In this document: positions 33,299-44,292 of the stretch, piece after piece
Numbering within the stretch: the first letter of the stretch is position 1
Layout: the number at the start of each line of letters is the position of its first letter
Assembly (NCBI GenBank): GCA_041390365.1
Contig: JAWKQB010000001.1
Location: forward strand, 124,001 to 188,000
Direction: 5' to 3'
From: Syntrophotaleaceae bacterium
GTDB taxonomy: Bacteria; Desulfobacterota; Desulfuromonadia; Desulfuromonadales; Syntrophotaleaceae
DNA: 64,000 bases
Position numbers and translations under genes: made by a program
The notes under the pieces: model-generated
Told to the model about the DNA's origin: nothing
Seen by the model: only the letters and a program-made list of their open reading frames with translations
The model's database searches: none

Positions 33299-34680
33299 GT
33301 TTTTCCCATTCGTTCCACGCGGGCCCGGTCGAGCTCTCTCTGCACGGCTTCCCGGGCCGTGCCGCCGGTGGCCCGGCGGGCATTGACCGAGGCCTCCAGG
33401 GTGACGTAATCGTAAATGTCTTCGTCGATCCGGGCGCAGAAGCTGCGAAACTCCTTAAGACTCAGTTCGGGAATGTCCTTGCCCGTTTCGATACAGTAGC
33501 GCACCGTCTTGCCGACGATTTCATGAGCCTCGCGGAAAGGTATGCCTTTGCGCACTACGTAGTCGGCAACATCGGTCGCCGTGGAGAAGCCGCGGGCGGC
33601 TGCTTCCCGCATATTCTCGGCATGGATGGTCATCTGCGCGATCATGTCGGCGAAGATCTTCAGGCTGCCCTTGACCGTGTCGATGGTGTCGAACAAAGGT
33701 TCCTTGTCCTCCTGCATGTCCTTGTTGTAGGCCAGCGGCAGGGCTTTCATCACTGTCAGCAGTCCGATCAGGTTGCCGTAGACCCGTCCGGTTTTCCCCC
33801 GCACCAGCTCCGGCACGTCCGGATTCTTCTTCTGCGGCATGATCGAACTGCCGGTGCAGAAGGCATCGGACAGGGAGATGAATTTGAAGTCGGCGCTCGA
33901 CCAGAGGATAAGTTCCTCGGCCAGGCGCGACAGGTGCATCATCAGAATCGCCGAGGCGCCGCAGAACTCAAGGGCGAAGTCGCGGTCGGACACCGAGTCG
34001 AGGCTGTTGCGGGTGACGCCGTCGAAGCCGAGCTGCTCGGCGACGAACTCCCGGTCGATGGGGAAGGTGGTCCCAGCCAGGGCACCGGCGCCGAGGGGCA
34101 GCAGATTGAGGCGCTTGAAGATGTCCCGGTAGCGCCCGGAGTCGCGCAAAAACATCTCGTAGTAGGCCAGCATGTGGTGGGAAAAGAGCACCGGCTGGGC
34201 GGTTTGCAGGTGGGTATAGCCAGGCATGATGACCGCAAGGTTGGCCTCCGCCTGGCTGAGGACCGACTCCTGCAGGGCATCAAGGTAATCGAGCACAGCC
34301 TGCAGTTCGTCACACAGGTAGAGGCGCACATCCAGGGCCACCTGGTCGTTGCGGGACCGGGCCGTATGCAGCTTGCCGCCCACCGGCCCGATCCTTTCGA
34401 TCAGCCGGGCCTCGATGTTCATGTGGATGTCCTCAAGGGCGACGGAGAATTCGAAGTCGCCCTTTTCGATATCCTCCAGAATGCCCTGCAGTCCGGCGAT
34501 GATGGTTTCCGCTTCCTGCGGGGCGATGATCCTTTGCTTGGCCAGCATCCGGGCATGGGCGATGGAGCCCTGAATGTCGTAGCGGTAGAGCCGCTGGTCG
34601 AAATCGATGGAAGCGGTAAAGGCCTCGACGAATTCATCGGTGGGCTGGGTAAAGCGGCCGGCCCAGGGTTTCTTGCTCAT
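33295..34680 (-). CDS. argH: Argininosuccinate lyase
   Basis: The 461-residue member of the fumarase/aspartase superfamily cleaves argininosuccinate to arginine and fumarate. It has KPWAGRF at the start, HLQTAQP, and the signature GSSIMPQKKNPD. It follows argG after a hairpin-rich spacer and overlaps the downstream lipoprotein gene by four bases. Confidence 0.98.
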   Translation of the reverse strand: MSKKPWAGRFTQPTDEFVEAFTASIDFDQRLYRYDIQGSIAHARMLAKQRIIAPQEAETIIAGLQGILEDIEKGDFEFSVALEDIHMNIEARLIERIGPVGGKLHTARSRNDQVALDVRLYLCDELQAVLDYLDALQESVLSQAEANLAVIMPGYTHLQTAQPVLFSHHMLAYYEMFLRDSGRYRDIFKRLNLLPLGAGALAGTTFPIDREFVAEQLGFDGVTRNSLDSVSDRDFALEFCGASAILMMHLSRLAEELILWSSADFKFISLSDAFCTGSSIMPQKKNPDVPELVRGKTGRVYGNLIGLLTVMKALPLAYNKDMQEDKEPLFDTIDTVKGSLKIFADMIAQMTIHAENMREAAARGFSTATDVADYVVRKGIPFREAHEIVGKTVRYCIETGKDIPELSLKEFRSFCARIDEDIYDYVTLEASVNARRATGGTAREAVQRELDRARVERMGKT

Positions 34681-34984
34681 GTCTGGTTTGCTCCTGAAAC
34701 TATAGCTGTCACAATATCCGGGCCTTTCCTTGTAAGCCCTTCAACACCGCGGGGTTGCGTCCCCGCACGACGCCTTACTCTTTTGATGCGCGTCAAAAGA
34801 GTAAGCAGAAAAACGCTCCCCGGCTCCTTGCCCGCCTGCGGCGGGTACCCTCCGCGAAGCAGACGTCGGGCGGGCGGAAAAAAACTCGGTCGCTTCGCTC
34901 CCTCAGACAGTTTTTCCGCCTTTTCGCCCGCCGGCCACTCCGCTCCGGCTGCGTCACAGGGGATGAAAAAGCAAAGACTTCCCC
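34681..34984. other. argG-argH spacer
   Basis: Just over 300 bases without a gene; it is almost entirely made of nested hairpins (34749-34945, described separately). No alternative promoter for argH was recognised. Confidence 0.7.
34749..34945. repeat. Composite palindromic element in the argG-argH spacer
   Basis: Four hairpins in series: GCGGGG/CCCCGC (34749-34766), a perfect 13-bp stem CTTACTCTTTTGA/TCAAAAGAGTAAG (34774-34805), CCCGCC/GGCGGG (34830-34844), and long arms GGCGGGCGG plus A-run against T-run plus CGCCCGCC (about 34868-34932) around a GAGCGAAGCGACC-type core. It resembles a mobile palindromic repeat rather than a simple terminator. Confidence 0.7.
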
Positions 34985-36214
<1,230 letters not shown>

Positions 36215-36254
36215 GATGTCTCCTTCTTATGAAAAATTTGAGCTATTGTTTTTA

Positions 36255-36346
36255 TCGAAATCGAAATCGAAATCGGGGTCGAATAACGTTCGTTGTCGTT
36301 GTCGTAATCGTAATCGTAATCGACCCGCGATTACGACAACGACAAC
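36255..36346. repeat. TCGNNN-word array with perfect 19-bp hairpin in the spacer before argG
   Basis: Words TCGAAA (36255, 36261, 36267), TCGGGG (36273), TCGAAT (36279), TCGTTG (36290, 36296) and TCGTAA (36302, 36308, 36314) run in six-base register with one slip. The arm GTTGTCGTTGTCGTAATCG (36292-36310) is the exact inverse of 36328-36346. Confidence 0.88.
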
Positions 36347-36386
36347 CGTTTCGCTACCGCTTCACTGACAACGAGAAAGGCAGTCG

Positions 36387-37061
36387 TTACAGCTTGATCA
36401 CGTACGTCTCCGCGATCATATCGTGCAATCCCTGCTTGCGCTCGGTGAACGCCACCATCAGGTAGCCGATGCCGAGAATGATCTTGGAGACGAATTTGCC
36501 CGGCACCTCCCGCAGAAAGGCCTTGCCGTAGCCAAGATCCGTCCCGTCGGTGCGCACCACCTTGATGCGCAGGGCCATTTTGCCCGGGGTCTGGCCGCTC
36601 GCGCCGGTAAAGACGGTGAAATAGGCCCAGCCGATCATCAGGTTGAACAGCAGCAGAACCAGGACATGAGGCTCTACCTCCCCCCCTGCGGTGCCGACCA
36701 GGGTGCTGGTCAACCCCAGAAAGATTCCGCAGACCATCTGGATGGCAGAGAGAATGATTCCGTCGATGAGGGATGCCACCACCCGCAGCCAGAACCCGGC
36801 GTAAGTGTCGACGGCCGATCGAAGAGCCAGTGCCATGCCGCACCGGCTGCAGCGTGGAGCATAAGGCTGCACCATCTGACAGGAGGTGCAGGCGACAGTT
36901 TGTGGTTCGGTGGTCAGCGTGAAGTTGCCGTCGTTCTTCGCAGGCCGGTCCATCGGAAAAGACTGAGCGCACCGTGGGCAGGTCGCCCGTGTGGCGCCAT
37001 CGGGTACTGATTCTTCGGGAACTTCCCTGGCAAAGCCGCAGTGGGGGCAGCTGATGTTCAT
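36387..37061 (-). CDS. Zinc-ribbon RDD-family membrane protein
   Basis: The N-terminus carries an MJ0042-type zinc ribbon (CPHC at 5-8, CPRC at about 28-31) and a second pair of CxxC motifs (CTSC, CSRC) before a membrane domain. The latter has the RDD signature: FWLRVVASLIDGI with Arg and Asp-Asp positions, GQTPGKMALRIKVV, and three to four helices. RDD proteins are poorly understood; some act as sodium or small-molecule transporters. It lies 11 bases after argF, so it is co-transcribed with arginine genes, but the link may be incidental. Confidence 0.85.
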   Translation of the reverse strand: MNISCPHCGFAREVPEESVPDGATRATCPRCAQSFPMDRPAKNDGNFTLTTEPQTVACTSCQMVQPYAPRCSRCGMALALRSAVDTYAGFWLRVVASLIDGIILSAIQMVCGIFLGLTSTLVGTAGGEVEPHVLVLLLFNLMIGWAYFTVFTGASGQTPGKMALRIKVVRTDGTDLGYGKAFLREVPGKFVSKIILGIGYLMVAFTERKQGLHDMIAETYVIKL

Positions 37062-37072
37062 TGCAATTCCTG

Positions 37073-37987
37073 TTATCGGTCGGCCATCAAAGTCGCCATG
37101 ATGGCCTTCTGGACATGGAGGCGGTTTTCGGCTTCGTCGAAGACCACCGAATGCGGCCCTTCGATCACCTCATCGGTGATTTCCTCATCCCGGTGGGCCG
37201 GGAGGCAGTGCATGACGATGCAGTCCGGATCGGCGACTTCGATGACCTGCTGGTTGATCTGGAAGCCGGCAAAAGCCATCTCCCGTTTTTTCTGTTCCTT
37301 TTCCTGCCCCATGCTGGCCCAGACGTCGGTATTCAGCACTTGGGCCCCCCGGGCGGCCTCGATCGGGTCGTTGAGATAGATGATTTTAGCACCCATTTTT
37401 TCGGCCCGCGCCATGACGTTCCGGTCGGGCTTGTACCCTTCCGGAGTGGCGACCCGCAGTTCGAAGCCGAAGACCGCCGCGGCGTTGATCCAGCTGTTGG
37501 CCATGTTGTTGCCGTCGCCGATCCAGCAATAGATCAGATCGCGGTAGGCGCCCTTGTGCTCGATGACGGTGAACAGATCGGCCATGACCTGGCAGGGGTG
37601 GTAGCTGTCGGTCAGGCCGTTGATGACGGGAATGTCTGACAGGCGTGCCAGTTCTTCCACCGCCTCATGAGAAAAGGTGCGGATCATAATGCCGTCCACA
37701 TAGCGGGACATGACCCGGGCCGTATCCTTGATCGGCTCTCCGCGGCCCATCTGGGTGGTGCTGGAGGACAGAAACAGGGCATGTCCGCCGAGCTGGTACA
37801 TGCCCACCTCGAAGGAGACCCGGGTGCGGGTGGAACTTTTTTCGAAAATCATGCCGAGGGTTTTGCCCTTGAGCATACGGTGTTTCTCGCCCTTCTTCTG
37901 TTTTTTCTTCAACTCCCGGGTGAGTTCGAAAATCTGTTCCAGTTCCTCACGGCTCCAGTCAGTGAGGCAGAGAAAATCCTTTTTCAC
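37073..37987 (-). CDS. argF: Ornithine carbamoyltransferase
   Basis: The 304-residue protein contains the carbamoyl-phosphate loop SSTRTR, the ornithine-type motif DHPCQV-like YHPCQVMADLFT, and the catalytic HCLPAHR. It makes citrulline from ornithine. It lies 78 bases after argD on the same strand. Confidence 0.98.
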   Translation of the reverse strand: MKKDFLCLTDWSREELEQIFELTRELKKKQKKGEKHRMLKGKTLGMIFEKSSTRTRVSFEVGMYQLGGHALFLSSSTTQMGRGEPIKDTARVMSRYVDGIMIRTFSHEAVEELARLSDIPVINGLTDSYHPCQVMADLFTVIEHKGAYRDLIYCWIGDGNNMANSWINAAAVFGFELRVATPEGYKPDRNVMARAEKMGAKIIYLNDPIEAARGAQVLNTDVWASMGQEKEQKKREMAFAGFQINQQVIEVADPDCIVMHCLPAHRDEEITDEVIEGPHSVVFDEAENRLHVQKAIMATLMADR

Positions 37988-38065
37988 AGTGGGTCCTCCT
38001 GAAGGTATTTCCAGTTTATGAATGTGTTTCTTCTATCGAAACCTGAAGATCAAAGAAGCCAGCTG

Positions 38066-39265
38066 TCAGACGCTCATTTCCCCGAGAATGCCGTCCAGGA
38101 TGGACAGCCCTTCATCCAATTCCTCCCGGGTGACAATCAGCGGGGGCACGAAACGCAGTACGTTGCCTACGGTGCAATTGATCAGCAGTCCGCGGCGCAG
38201 CGCTTCTTTGACGATGTCCGCCCCGGGTACGGTCAGCTCCATCCCCAGGATCAAACCGCGACCCCGCACTTCTTTCACGAAGGGATAGCGCTCCTTCATT
38301 TCTTCGAGCTTTCCGCGCAGGTAGTCGCCCATGGCCCGGCCATGTTCGATGACGCCGTCCTCCAGCAGGACCCGCATGGCCGCCAGCGCCGCGGTGGTGA
38401 TCAGCGGGTTGCCGCCGAAGGTGGAGCCGTGGCTGCCGGGACCGAAGGTGGCGGCGACCTTCTCGGTCGCCACCATGGCGCCGATGGGCGGTCCTCCGGC
38501 CAGCGCCTTGGCCAGGGTCATGATGTCGGGAGCGACACCGTCGTGCTGATAGGCGAACAGATATCCGGTCCGGCCGCAGCCGACCTGAACCTCGTCGTAG
38601 ATCAGCAGCAGGTCGTGGCGGTCGCAGATGTCCCGCACCTGGCGCAGATAATCGGCGGACGGCACGTTGACTCCTCCTTCGCCCTGTACTGGTTCCAGCA
38701 GCACGGCGCAGGTTTTGGGGGAGATCGCCGCTTCGAGAGCCGAGGCGTCATTGAAAGGGACATATCTGAAACCGGCCAGCATCGGCGCAAAGCCGTCCTT
38801 GACCTTGTCCTGACCGGTGGCGCTGATGGTGCCGATGGTCCGGCCGTGGAAGGAGGCCAGGGCGGTGATGACTTCGTAGCGGTTTTCCCCGTTGCGCATC
38901 GCACTGTACTTGCGGGCCAGTTTGAGGGCCGCCTCGTTGGCTTCGGCGCCGGAGTTGCAGAAAAACACCCGTTCGCCGAAGGAGTGGGCGCAGAGCAGTT
39001 CGGCCAGTTCGATCTGGCTGGGAATATGGTAATAATTTGAGCAGTGAAGCAGGGTCCCGGCCTGCCGCTGCAGAGCGGCCACGACCTTGGGATGGCAGTG
39101 CCCCAGGTTGTTGACGGCCACCCCCGCCAGAAAATCGAGATAGCTCTTTCCGTCGGCATCCCAGAGGCGGCAGCCTTCGCCTTTGACCGCCACCAGGGGG
39201 TAGCGGCCATAGGTTCCGGCAATATGTTTCTCCCCCCGGGCAATCCATTCAGCGGCAGTTGTCAT
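38066..39265 (-). CDS. argD: Acetylornithine aminotransferase
   Basis: A 399-residue class III PLP aminotransferase with the PLP lysine in MTLAKALAGG and GVAVNNLGHCHP near the start. It converts N-acetylglutamate semialdehyde to N-acetylornithine and may also serve succinyl-DAP chemistry, although dapL makes that unnecessary here. Its start overlaps the argB stop by four bases. Confidence 0.97.
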   Translation of the reverse strand: MTTAAEWIARGEKHIAGTYGRYPLVAVKGEGCRLWDADGKSYLDFLAGVAVNNLGHCHPKVVAALQRQAGTLLHCSNYYHIPSQIELAELLCAHSFGERVFFCNSGAEANEAALKLARKYSAMRNGENRYEVITALASFHGRTIGTISATGQDKVKDGFAPMLAGFRYVPFNDASALEAAISPKTCAVLLEPVQGEGGVNVPSADYLRQVRDICDRHDLLLIYDEVQVGCGRTGYLFAYQHDGVAPDIMTLAKALAGGPPIGAMVATEKVAATFGPGSHGSTFGGNPLITTAALAAMRVLLEDGVIEHGRAMGDYLRGKLEEMKERYPFVKEVRGRGLILGMELTVPGADIVKEALRRGLLINCTVGNVLRFVPPLIVTREELDEGLSILDGILGEMSV

Positions 39266-40152
39266 GAGTCGAACCTTCCTACGGCGGTGCCGATACCTTT
39301 GTCGGTAAAAATTTCCAGCAGACAGGCGTGCTCCACCCGCCCGTCGATGATGTGGCAGGTGTGCACCCCTTCGTTGATGGCGTCGATGCAGCAGTTGATC
39401 TTGGGAATCATCCCGCCGGTGATGGTGCCGTCATTGATCAGATCGGGAGCCCGCCGGGTGTCGATGGTCGAGATCAGGCGGCCTTCCTTGTTCTTGACCC
39501 CCTCGATGTCCGTCAGCAGGATCAGCTTTTCGGCCCGCAGGGCACCAGCGATGCGGCCGGCCACAAGGTCGGCGTTGATGTTGTAGGTTTCGTTGTTCAG
39601 ACCTACTCCGACCGGGGCGATGACTGGAATGAAACCGCCCTCTTCCAGGGCGGTAATGATTTCGGGATGGATGCTTTCCACCTCTCCGACCATGCCGACA
39701 TCGATGATCTCCGGGGTCAGGGTGTCAGGGTTGACCGCTTTCAGTTCGAGCTTGCGGGCCACGATCAGGCGGCCGTCCTTGCCGCTCAGACCCACGGCCT
39801 TTCCTTCGTGACGATTGATGTTGGCCACGATCTCCTTGTTGACCTTGCCGCCGAGAACCATCTCCACCACATCCATGGTTTCCTGGTCGGTGACCCGCAT
39901 CCCCTGAACGAAACGGGTTTCCTTGCCCATCGCTTTGAGCACCTGACCGATCTGGGGACCGCCGCCGTGGACGATGACCGGATTGAGGCCGATGTATTTC
40001 AGCAGGGTCACGTCCTTGGCGAAGCCGAGCTTGAGTCGCTCGTCCACCATGGCGTTGCCGCCATACTTGATGACGATGGTCTTGTTGGCGAAGCGCTTGA
40101 TGTAGGGCAGAGCCTCCATCAGTACGTTGGCTTTTTTGATCAGTTCTTCCAT
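39262..40152 (-). CDS. argB: Acetylglutamate kinase
   Basis: The 296-residue kinase has KYGGNAM, GGGPQIG and the ISGKDGRL-like VGLSGKDGR stretch expected of the family, and the N-terminal helix (MEELIKKANVLMEALPYI) typical of arginine-sensitive hexameric enzymes. The ATG at 40152 has no clear Shine-Dalgarno sequence. The same frame stays open another 74 codons upstream through the seven-base repeat array, giving a meaningless SNEQRAT-type protein repeat; I reject that extension. Confidence 0.95.
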   Translation of the reverse strand: MEELIKKANVLMEALPYIKRFANKTIVIKYGGNAMVDERLKLGFAKDVTLLKYIGLNPVIVHGGGPQIGQVLKAMGKETRFVQGMRVTDQETMDVVEMVLGGKVNKEIVANINRHEGKAVGLSGKDGRLIVARKLELKAVNPDTLTPEIIDVGMVGEVESIHPEIITALEEGGFIPVIAPVGVGLNNETYNINADLVAGRIAGALRAEKLILLTDIEGVKNKEGRLISTIDTRRAPDLINDGTITGGMIPKINCCIDAINEGVHTCHIIDGRVEHACLLEIFTDKGIGTAVGRFDS

Positions 40153-40163
40153 TGTATGAAACC

Positions 40164-40388
40164 GTTGCTGGTTGTTGGTTGCTCGTTGCTGGTTGCTGGT
40201 TGCTGGTTGCTCGTGGCTCGTTGCTCGTGGCTCGTTGCTCGTTGCTCGTTGCTCGTTGCTCGTTGCTCGTTGCTCGTTGCTCGTTGCTCGTGGCTCGTGG
40301 CTCGTGGCTCGTGGCTCGTGGCTCGTGGCTCGTGGCTCGTGGCTCGGGTGCTTGGTTTTGCCAGCAACTAGCAACTAGCGACGAGCAA

Positions 40389-40392
<4 letters not shown>
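40164..40392. repeat. Heptanucleotide array between hslU and argB
   Basis: Twenty-six tandem seven-base units run from 40164 to 40345: GTTGCTG and GTTGTTG units first, then mostly GTTGCTC, then eight GTGGCTC. After a 15-base gap, inverted copies (CAACTAG twice, CGACGAG, CAACTAA) occupy 40365-40392 and run over the hslU stop codon. Variation is in blocks, suggesting expansion by slippage. Confidence 0.95.
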
Positions 40393-41716
<1,324 letters not shown>

Positions 41717-41720
<4 letters not shown>

Positions 41721-42250
41721 GACAGACTCTCCGAGACGATGCGGTCGTTGGTGTAGATGCAGATATCCGCGGCGATCTTCAATGCCTGCTCGGCGATCTC
41801 CCGGACCTCCAGGTCCGAATGATTCAGCAGGGCCCGGGCGGCAGCCAGGGCAAAGGGACCGCCGGAGCCGATGGCGGCGATGCCGTCGTCCGGTTCGATG
41901 ACGTCCCCGGCGCCGGAGATGACCAGGGTCGTTTCCGCATCGGCCACGATCAGCAGGGCTTCGAGTTTGCGCAGAATCTGATCCGTGCGCCAGTCCTTGG
42001 CCAGGGCGACGGCTGCCTTGGGCAGATTGCCGCGATGTTCCTGGATCTTGGATTCGAACTTTTCGAACAGGGTGAAGGCGTCGGCAGTGCTGCCGGCGAA
42101 TCCGGCGAGAATCCTCCGGTCGTACATGCGCCGGATCTTCCGTGCGCCGTGCTTCATCACCGTGTTGCCGAGAGTCACCTGGCCGTCCCCGGCGATGGTC
42201 ACCCGGCCCTCTTTGCGCACACAGACAATGGTTGTTCCACGAATATCCAT
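41717..42250 (-). CDS. hslV: HslV, peptidase of the HslUV protease
   Basis: The 177-residue beta-subunit-type peptidase carries the short propeptide MDIRG before the catalytic threonine of TTIVCVRKEG, then GDGQVTLG and GSGGPFALAAA. The start at 42250 gives the expected propeptide; no strong ribosome site precedes it. hslVU heads the arginine gene train on this strand. Confidence 0.97.
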
Positions 42251-42349
42251 GATGTTTTTATATGAATAAGTTGGTTTGTGAAAAATAGGGCACATGTTAT
42301 CACAGGCCCGAGGGTAAAAAAAGAAAAATGGCAGGATGGATGGGGTTTG

Positions 42350-43387
42350 TCAAGGCCTGTTTGACCCGGGATTTTCCGTTTCCAACGCCTTCAGGAAGCC
42401 GACAATCTCCTCGATCTCCGTTGGTCCGAGTTGCCGGTCGAGTTGCATCCATGCCATGCGTCGGATCGCCTCCGGCAAGGACGAAACCTTTCCGTCATGA
42501 AAATAGGGTGCCGTGAGCGTAACGTTGCGCAGCATGGGGACCTTGAAAACGAATCTGTCCTCCTCCCGGCCGGTGATTTCATAACGCCCGGCATCCGACT
42601 CGTTGTCGTAGGGATGATAAATGCCGAACTTCTGTAGCAGTCGGCCGCCTACCGGGTGGCTGCTGTGGCATTCGACGCAACCGACTTCCATGAACCGCCG
42701 CAGCCCATGTTTTTCCGCCTCCGACAGTGCACCGGTTTCTCCCTTGAGGTAGCGGTCGAAGCGGGCGGGGGCGACCAGGGTTCTTTCGAAGGCGGCGATG
42801 GCCTGTACGATATGGTCGAACGTTATCTGATCACCAGGTTTTGGAAAGGCACGGGCGAAAGAGCTGCGATAGTCCTCGATCCCCTGAAGCCGGCTTACGA
42901 CCTCTTCTTCCGTTCGCATGGCCATTTCATCGGGATGCAGCAGCGGCCCGCGGGCCTGCTCGACGAGGTCGACAGCCCGACCGTCCCAGAACTGCAGTAT
43001 CTGAAACCCGGCATTCAGCACTGTCGGTGTATTGCGTTTGCCGTGAATGCCTCGGGCTCCGGGGGATGTGGGCAGATTGTCGGTTCCTGCATGCCGGCCG
43101 TCCAGGAGATGGCAGTCGCTGCAGGCCTGGGTTTTGTTCAGGGAAATACCCCGCTCGAAAAACAGCTTGCGGCCCAGTTCGACCAGGGCCGGAGTATCTC
43201 CCTGGCTGCCTGGCATCTGCTCGGGCAAGGGTTTGAAATAGATCCTTGTCGTCAGGGCGCTGCCTTCATACTCTGTTGCTCTGCCGTCGGCGACTGCATG
43301 GCAAGGGGCCGCGAAAAAGGTTCCGGCCAGCAACAGAAAAAACAGGAAGGTTTTCGGCTTGCTGGTTGTCGAACTTTGCTCGTTCAT
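42350..43387 (-). CDS. MauG/CcpA-type dihaem cytochrome c peroxidase
   Basis: A signal peptide (to about residue 31) precedes two haem-c motifs, CSDCH (89-93) and CVECH (237-241), with RNTPTVLNAG and ALxAFERTL-like AIAAFERTL segments of the bacterial peroxidase family and a C-terminal RNVTLTAPYFHDG. It reduces hydrogen peroxide or performs a MauG-like oxidation in the periplasm, taking electrons from c-type cytochromes. The start at 43387 follows AAGG. A Cys-rich secreted protein gene lies upstream. Confidence 0.93.
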   Translation of the reverse strand: MNEQSSTTSKPKTFLFFLLLAGTFFAAPCHAVADGRATEYEGSALTTRIYFKPLPEQMPGSQGDTPALVELGRKLFFERGISLNKTQACSDCHLLDGRHAGTDNLPTSPGARGIHGKRNTPTVLNAGFQILQFWDGRAVDLVEQARGPLLHPDEMAMRTEEEVVSRLQGIEDYRSSFARAFPKPGDQITFDHIVQAIAAFERTLVAPARFDRYLKGETGALSEAEKHGLRRFMEVGCVECHSSHPVGGRLLQKFGIYHPYDNESDAGRYEITGREEDRFVFKVPMLRNVTLTAPYFHDGKVSSLPEAIRRMAWMQLDRQLGPTEIEEIVGFLKALETENPGSNRP

Positions 43388-43437
43388 CAGACCTTGGGCG
43401 GGAGGATGGCAAGACCGCCATCGGTGGGAAAGGGGCG

Positions 43438-43470
43438 GTGAAAGCGGCGGAGGCATCAGGCCGCTTTCAC
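43438..43470. repeat. Hairpin between the Cys-rich protein gene and the peroxidase gene
   Basis: GTGAAAGCGGC (43438-43448) and GCCGCTTTCAC (43460-43470) are perfect 11-bp inverted arms around 11 bases. No T-run follows on either strand, so it may be a processing or stability element. Confidence 0.65.
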
Positions 43471-43531
43471 TGCCGGCGCACGGTTCCGGTGCGGAGAACT
43501 GACTGTCCGATCCGCAGCAAGCTGATGGATG

Positions 43532-43921
43532 TTACCGTTTTTCCATGCTCTCGACATAAATGGCCTGGACGCCCTGGCCCTGAATCAACACACCTTTGAC
43601 CTGGACTGTACCGTCCAGCATCGCATACCGCTCGGGACTCATAAGGGGAACCTCATGCTCGCCGGTCAGAAGAATGTACTGGTCACCATCGGCGGTGGTC
43701 AGCAAGGGAGGGTCGCCGGCTTTGATGCACCGCTCGCAACACCCTTTCGCGCAGACCTTGTCGGGGTGGGAAAGCTTGCAGAACGTACAGGTGATCTGGC
43801 CGGTCGCTGTAATCTCCTGTCCCTTGATGGCCGCGTTCTTATCGCTTTCGGCGAAAGCCGTGGTCGTTGTCAAGGCCAGCGCAAGCACCATGAAAATCCC
43901 GAAAAAATATGCTCTTTTCAT
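43532..43921 (-). CDS. Small Cys-rich secreted protein
   Basis: The 129-residue product has a signal peptide (cleavage near AFA-ESD, residue 24) and then a compact set of cysteines, CTFC, VCAKGCCERC, within the first half, followed by a beta-rich part (GTVQVKGVLIQGQGVQAIYVE) that looks like a small barrel. GGAGA lies before the ATG. I do not recognise a named family; metal binding or disulfide stabilisation is likely. Its position 144 bases upstream of the dihaem peroxidase suggests a periplasmic redox setting. Confidence 0.78.
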   Translation of the reverse strand: MKRAYFFGIFMVLALALTTTTAFAESDKNAAIKGQEITATGQITCTFCKLSHPDKVCAKGCCERCIKAGDPPLLTTADGDQYILLTGEHEVPLMSPERYAMLDGTVQVKGVLIQGQGVQAIYVESMEKR

Positions 43922-44147
43922 CCTCTGTCTCCTTTTCGATAAAAAAATCCCTGCCGCTGAACGGGTTTCGATTGAATCGGATTAAATCTAGCAGAAAAGG
44001 GGGGAAATACAAGGAGGGGGCTTGTTCATCCTGCCATGGCAGCAGTTGCAACATATCGAAATCGGATCGGGATCAACTTCGCTTCGTCATAAGTACAACG
44101 CCAGAATAAGGACGATAGCTGATTAGTGTCCCCTTCAGAACGTAGTG

Positions 44148-44175
44148 TTGACACGTCCTAACCTGTGAATGTAAT
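44148..44175 (+). promoter_or_regulatory. Sigma-70-type promoter of the STAND/BTAD regulator gene
   Basis: TTGACA (44148-44153) is followed after 16 bases by TGTAAT (44170-44175), five of six matches to TATAAT. The start would be near 44182 with a leader of about 110 bases. Confidence 0.65.
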
Positions 44176-44215
44176 TAATAAGGCATATATCATTTGATGC
44201 GCGGCGGCTAGGGTA

Positions 44216-44244
44216 AAAACTTCCGGAACGTATTCGGAAGTTTT
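44216..44244 (+). promoter_or_regulatory. Leader hairpin of the regulator gene
   Basis: Perfect 10-bp arms AAAACTTCCG (44216-44225) and CGGAAGTTTT (44235-44244), the latter ending in four T. It could be an attenuator or a binding site for the regulator itself. Confidence 0.5.
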
Positions 44245-44292
44245 CCTGAAAAACGTTGCTAAAAAACAAGCTCGTGTTTCACAGGAGGGAAA

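Larger units (their letters stand above)
43922..44292. other. Divergent control region before the STAND regulator gene
   Basis: This 371-base stretch holds a short TCG-word tract (44055-44081), a sigma-70-type promoter reading right (44148-44175) and a hairpin in the leader of the regulator gene (44216-44244). No gene is seen. Confidence 0.65.

Noticed and set aside
40152..40374. N-terminal extension of ArgB made of SNEQRAT-like repeats
   Set aside because: The repeats are a by-product of a seven-base array with no stop codon in this frame; the start would be a TTG without a ribosome site, and the normal acetylglutamate kinase start is at 40152.
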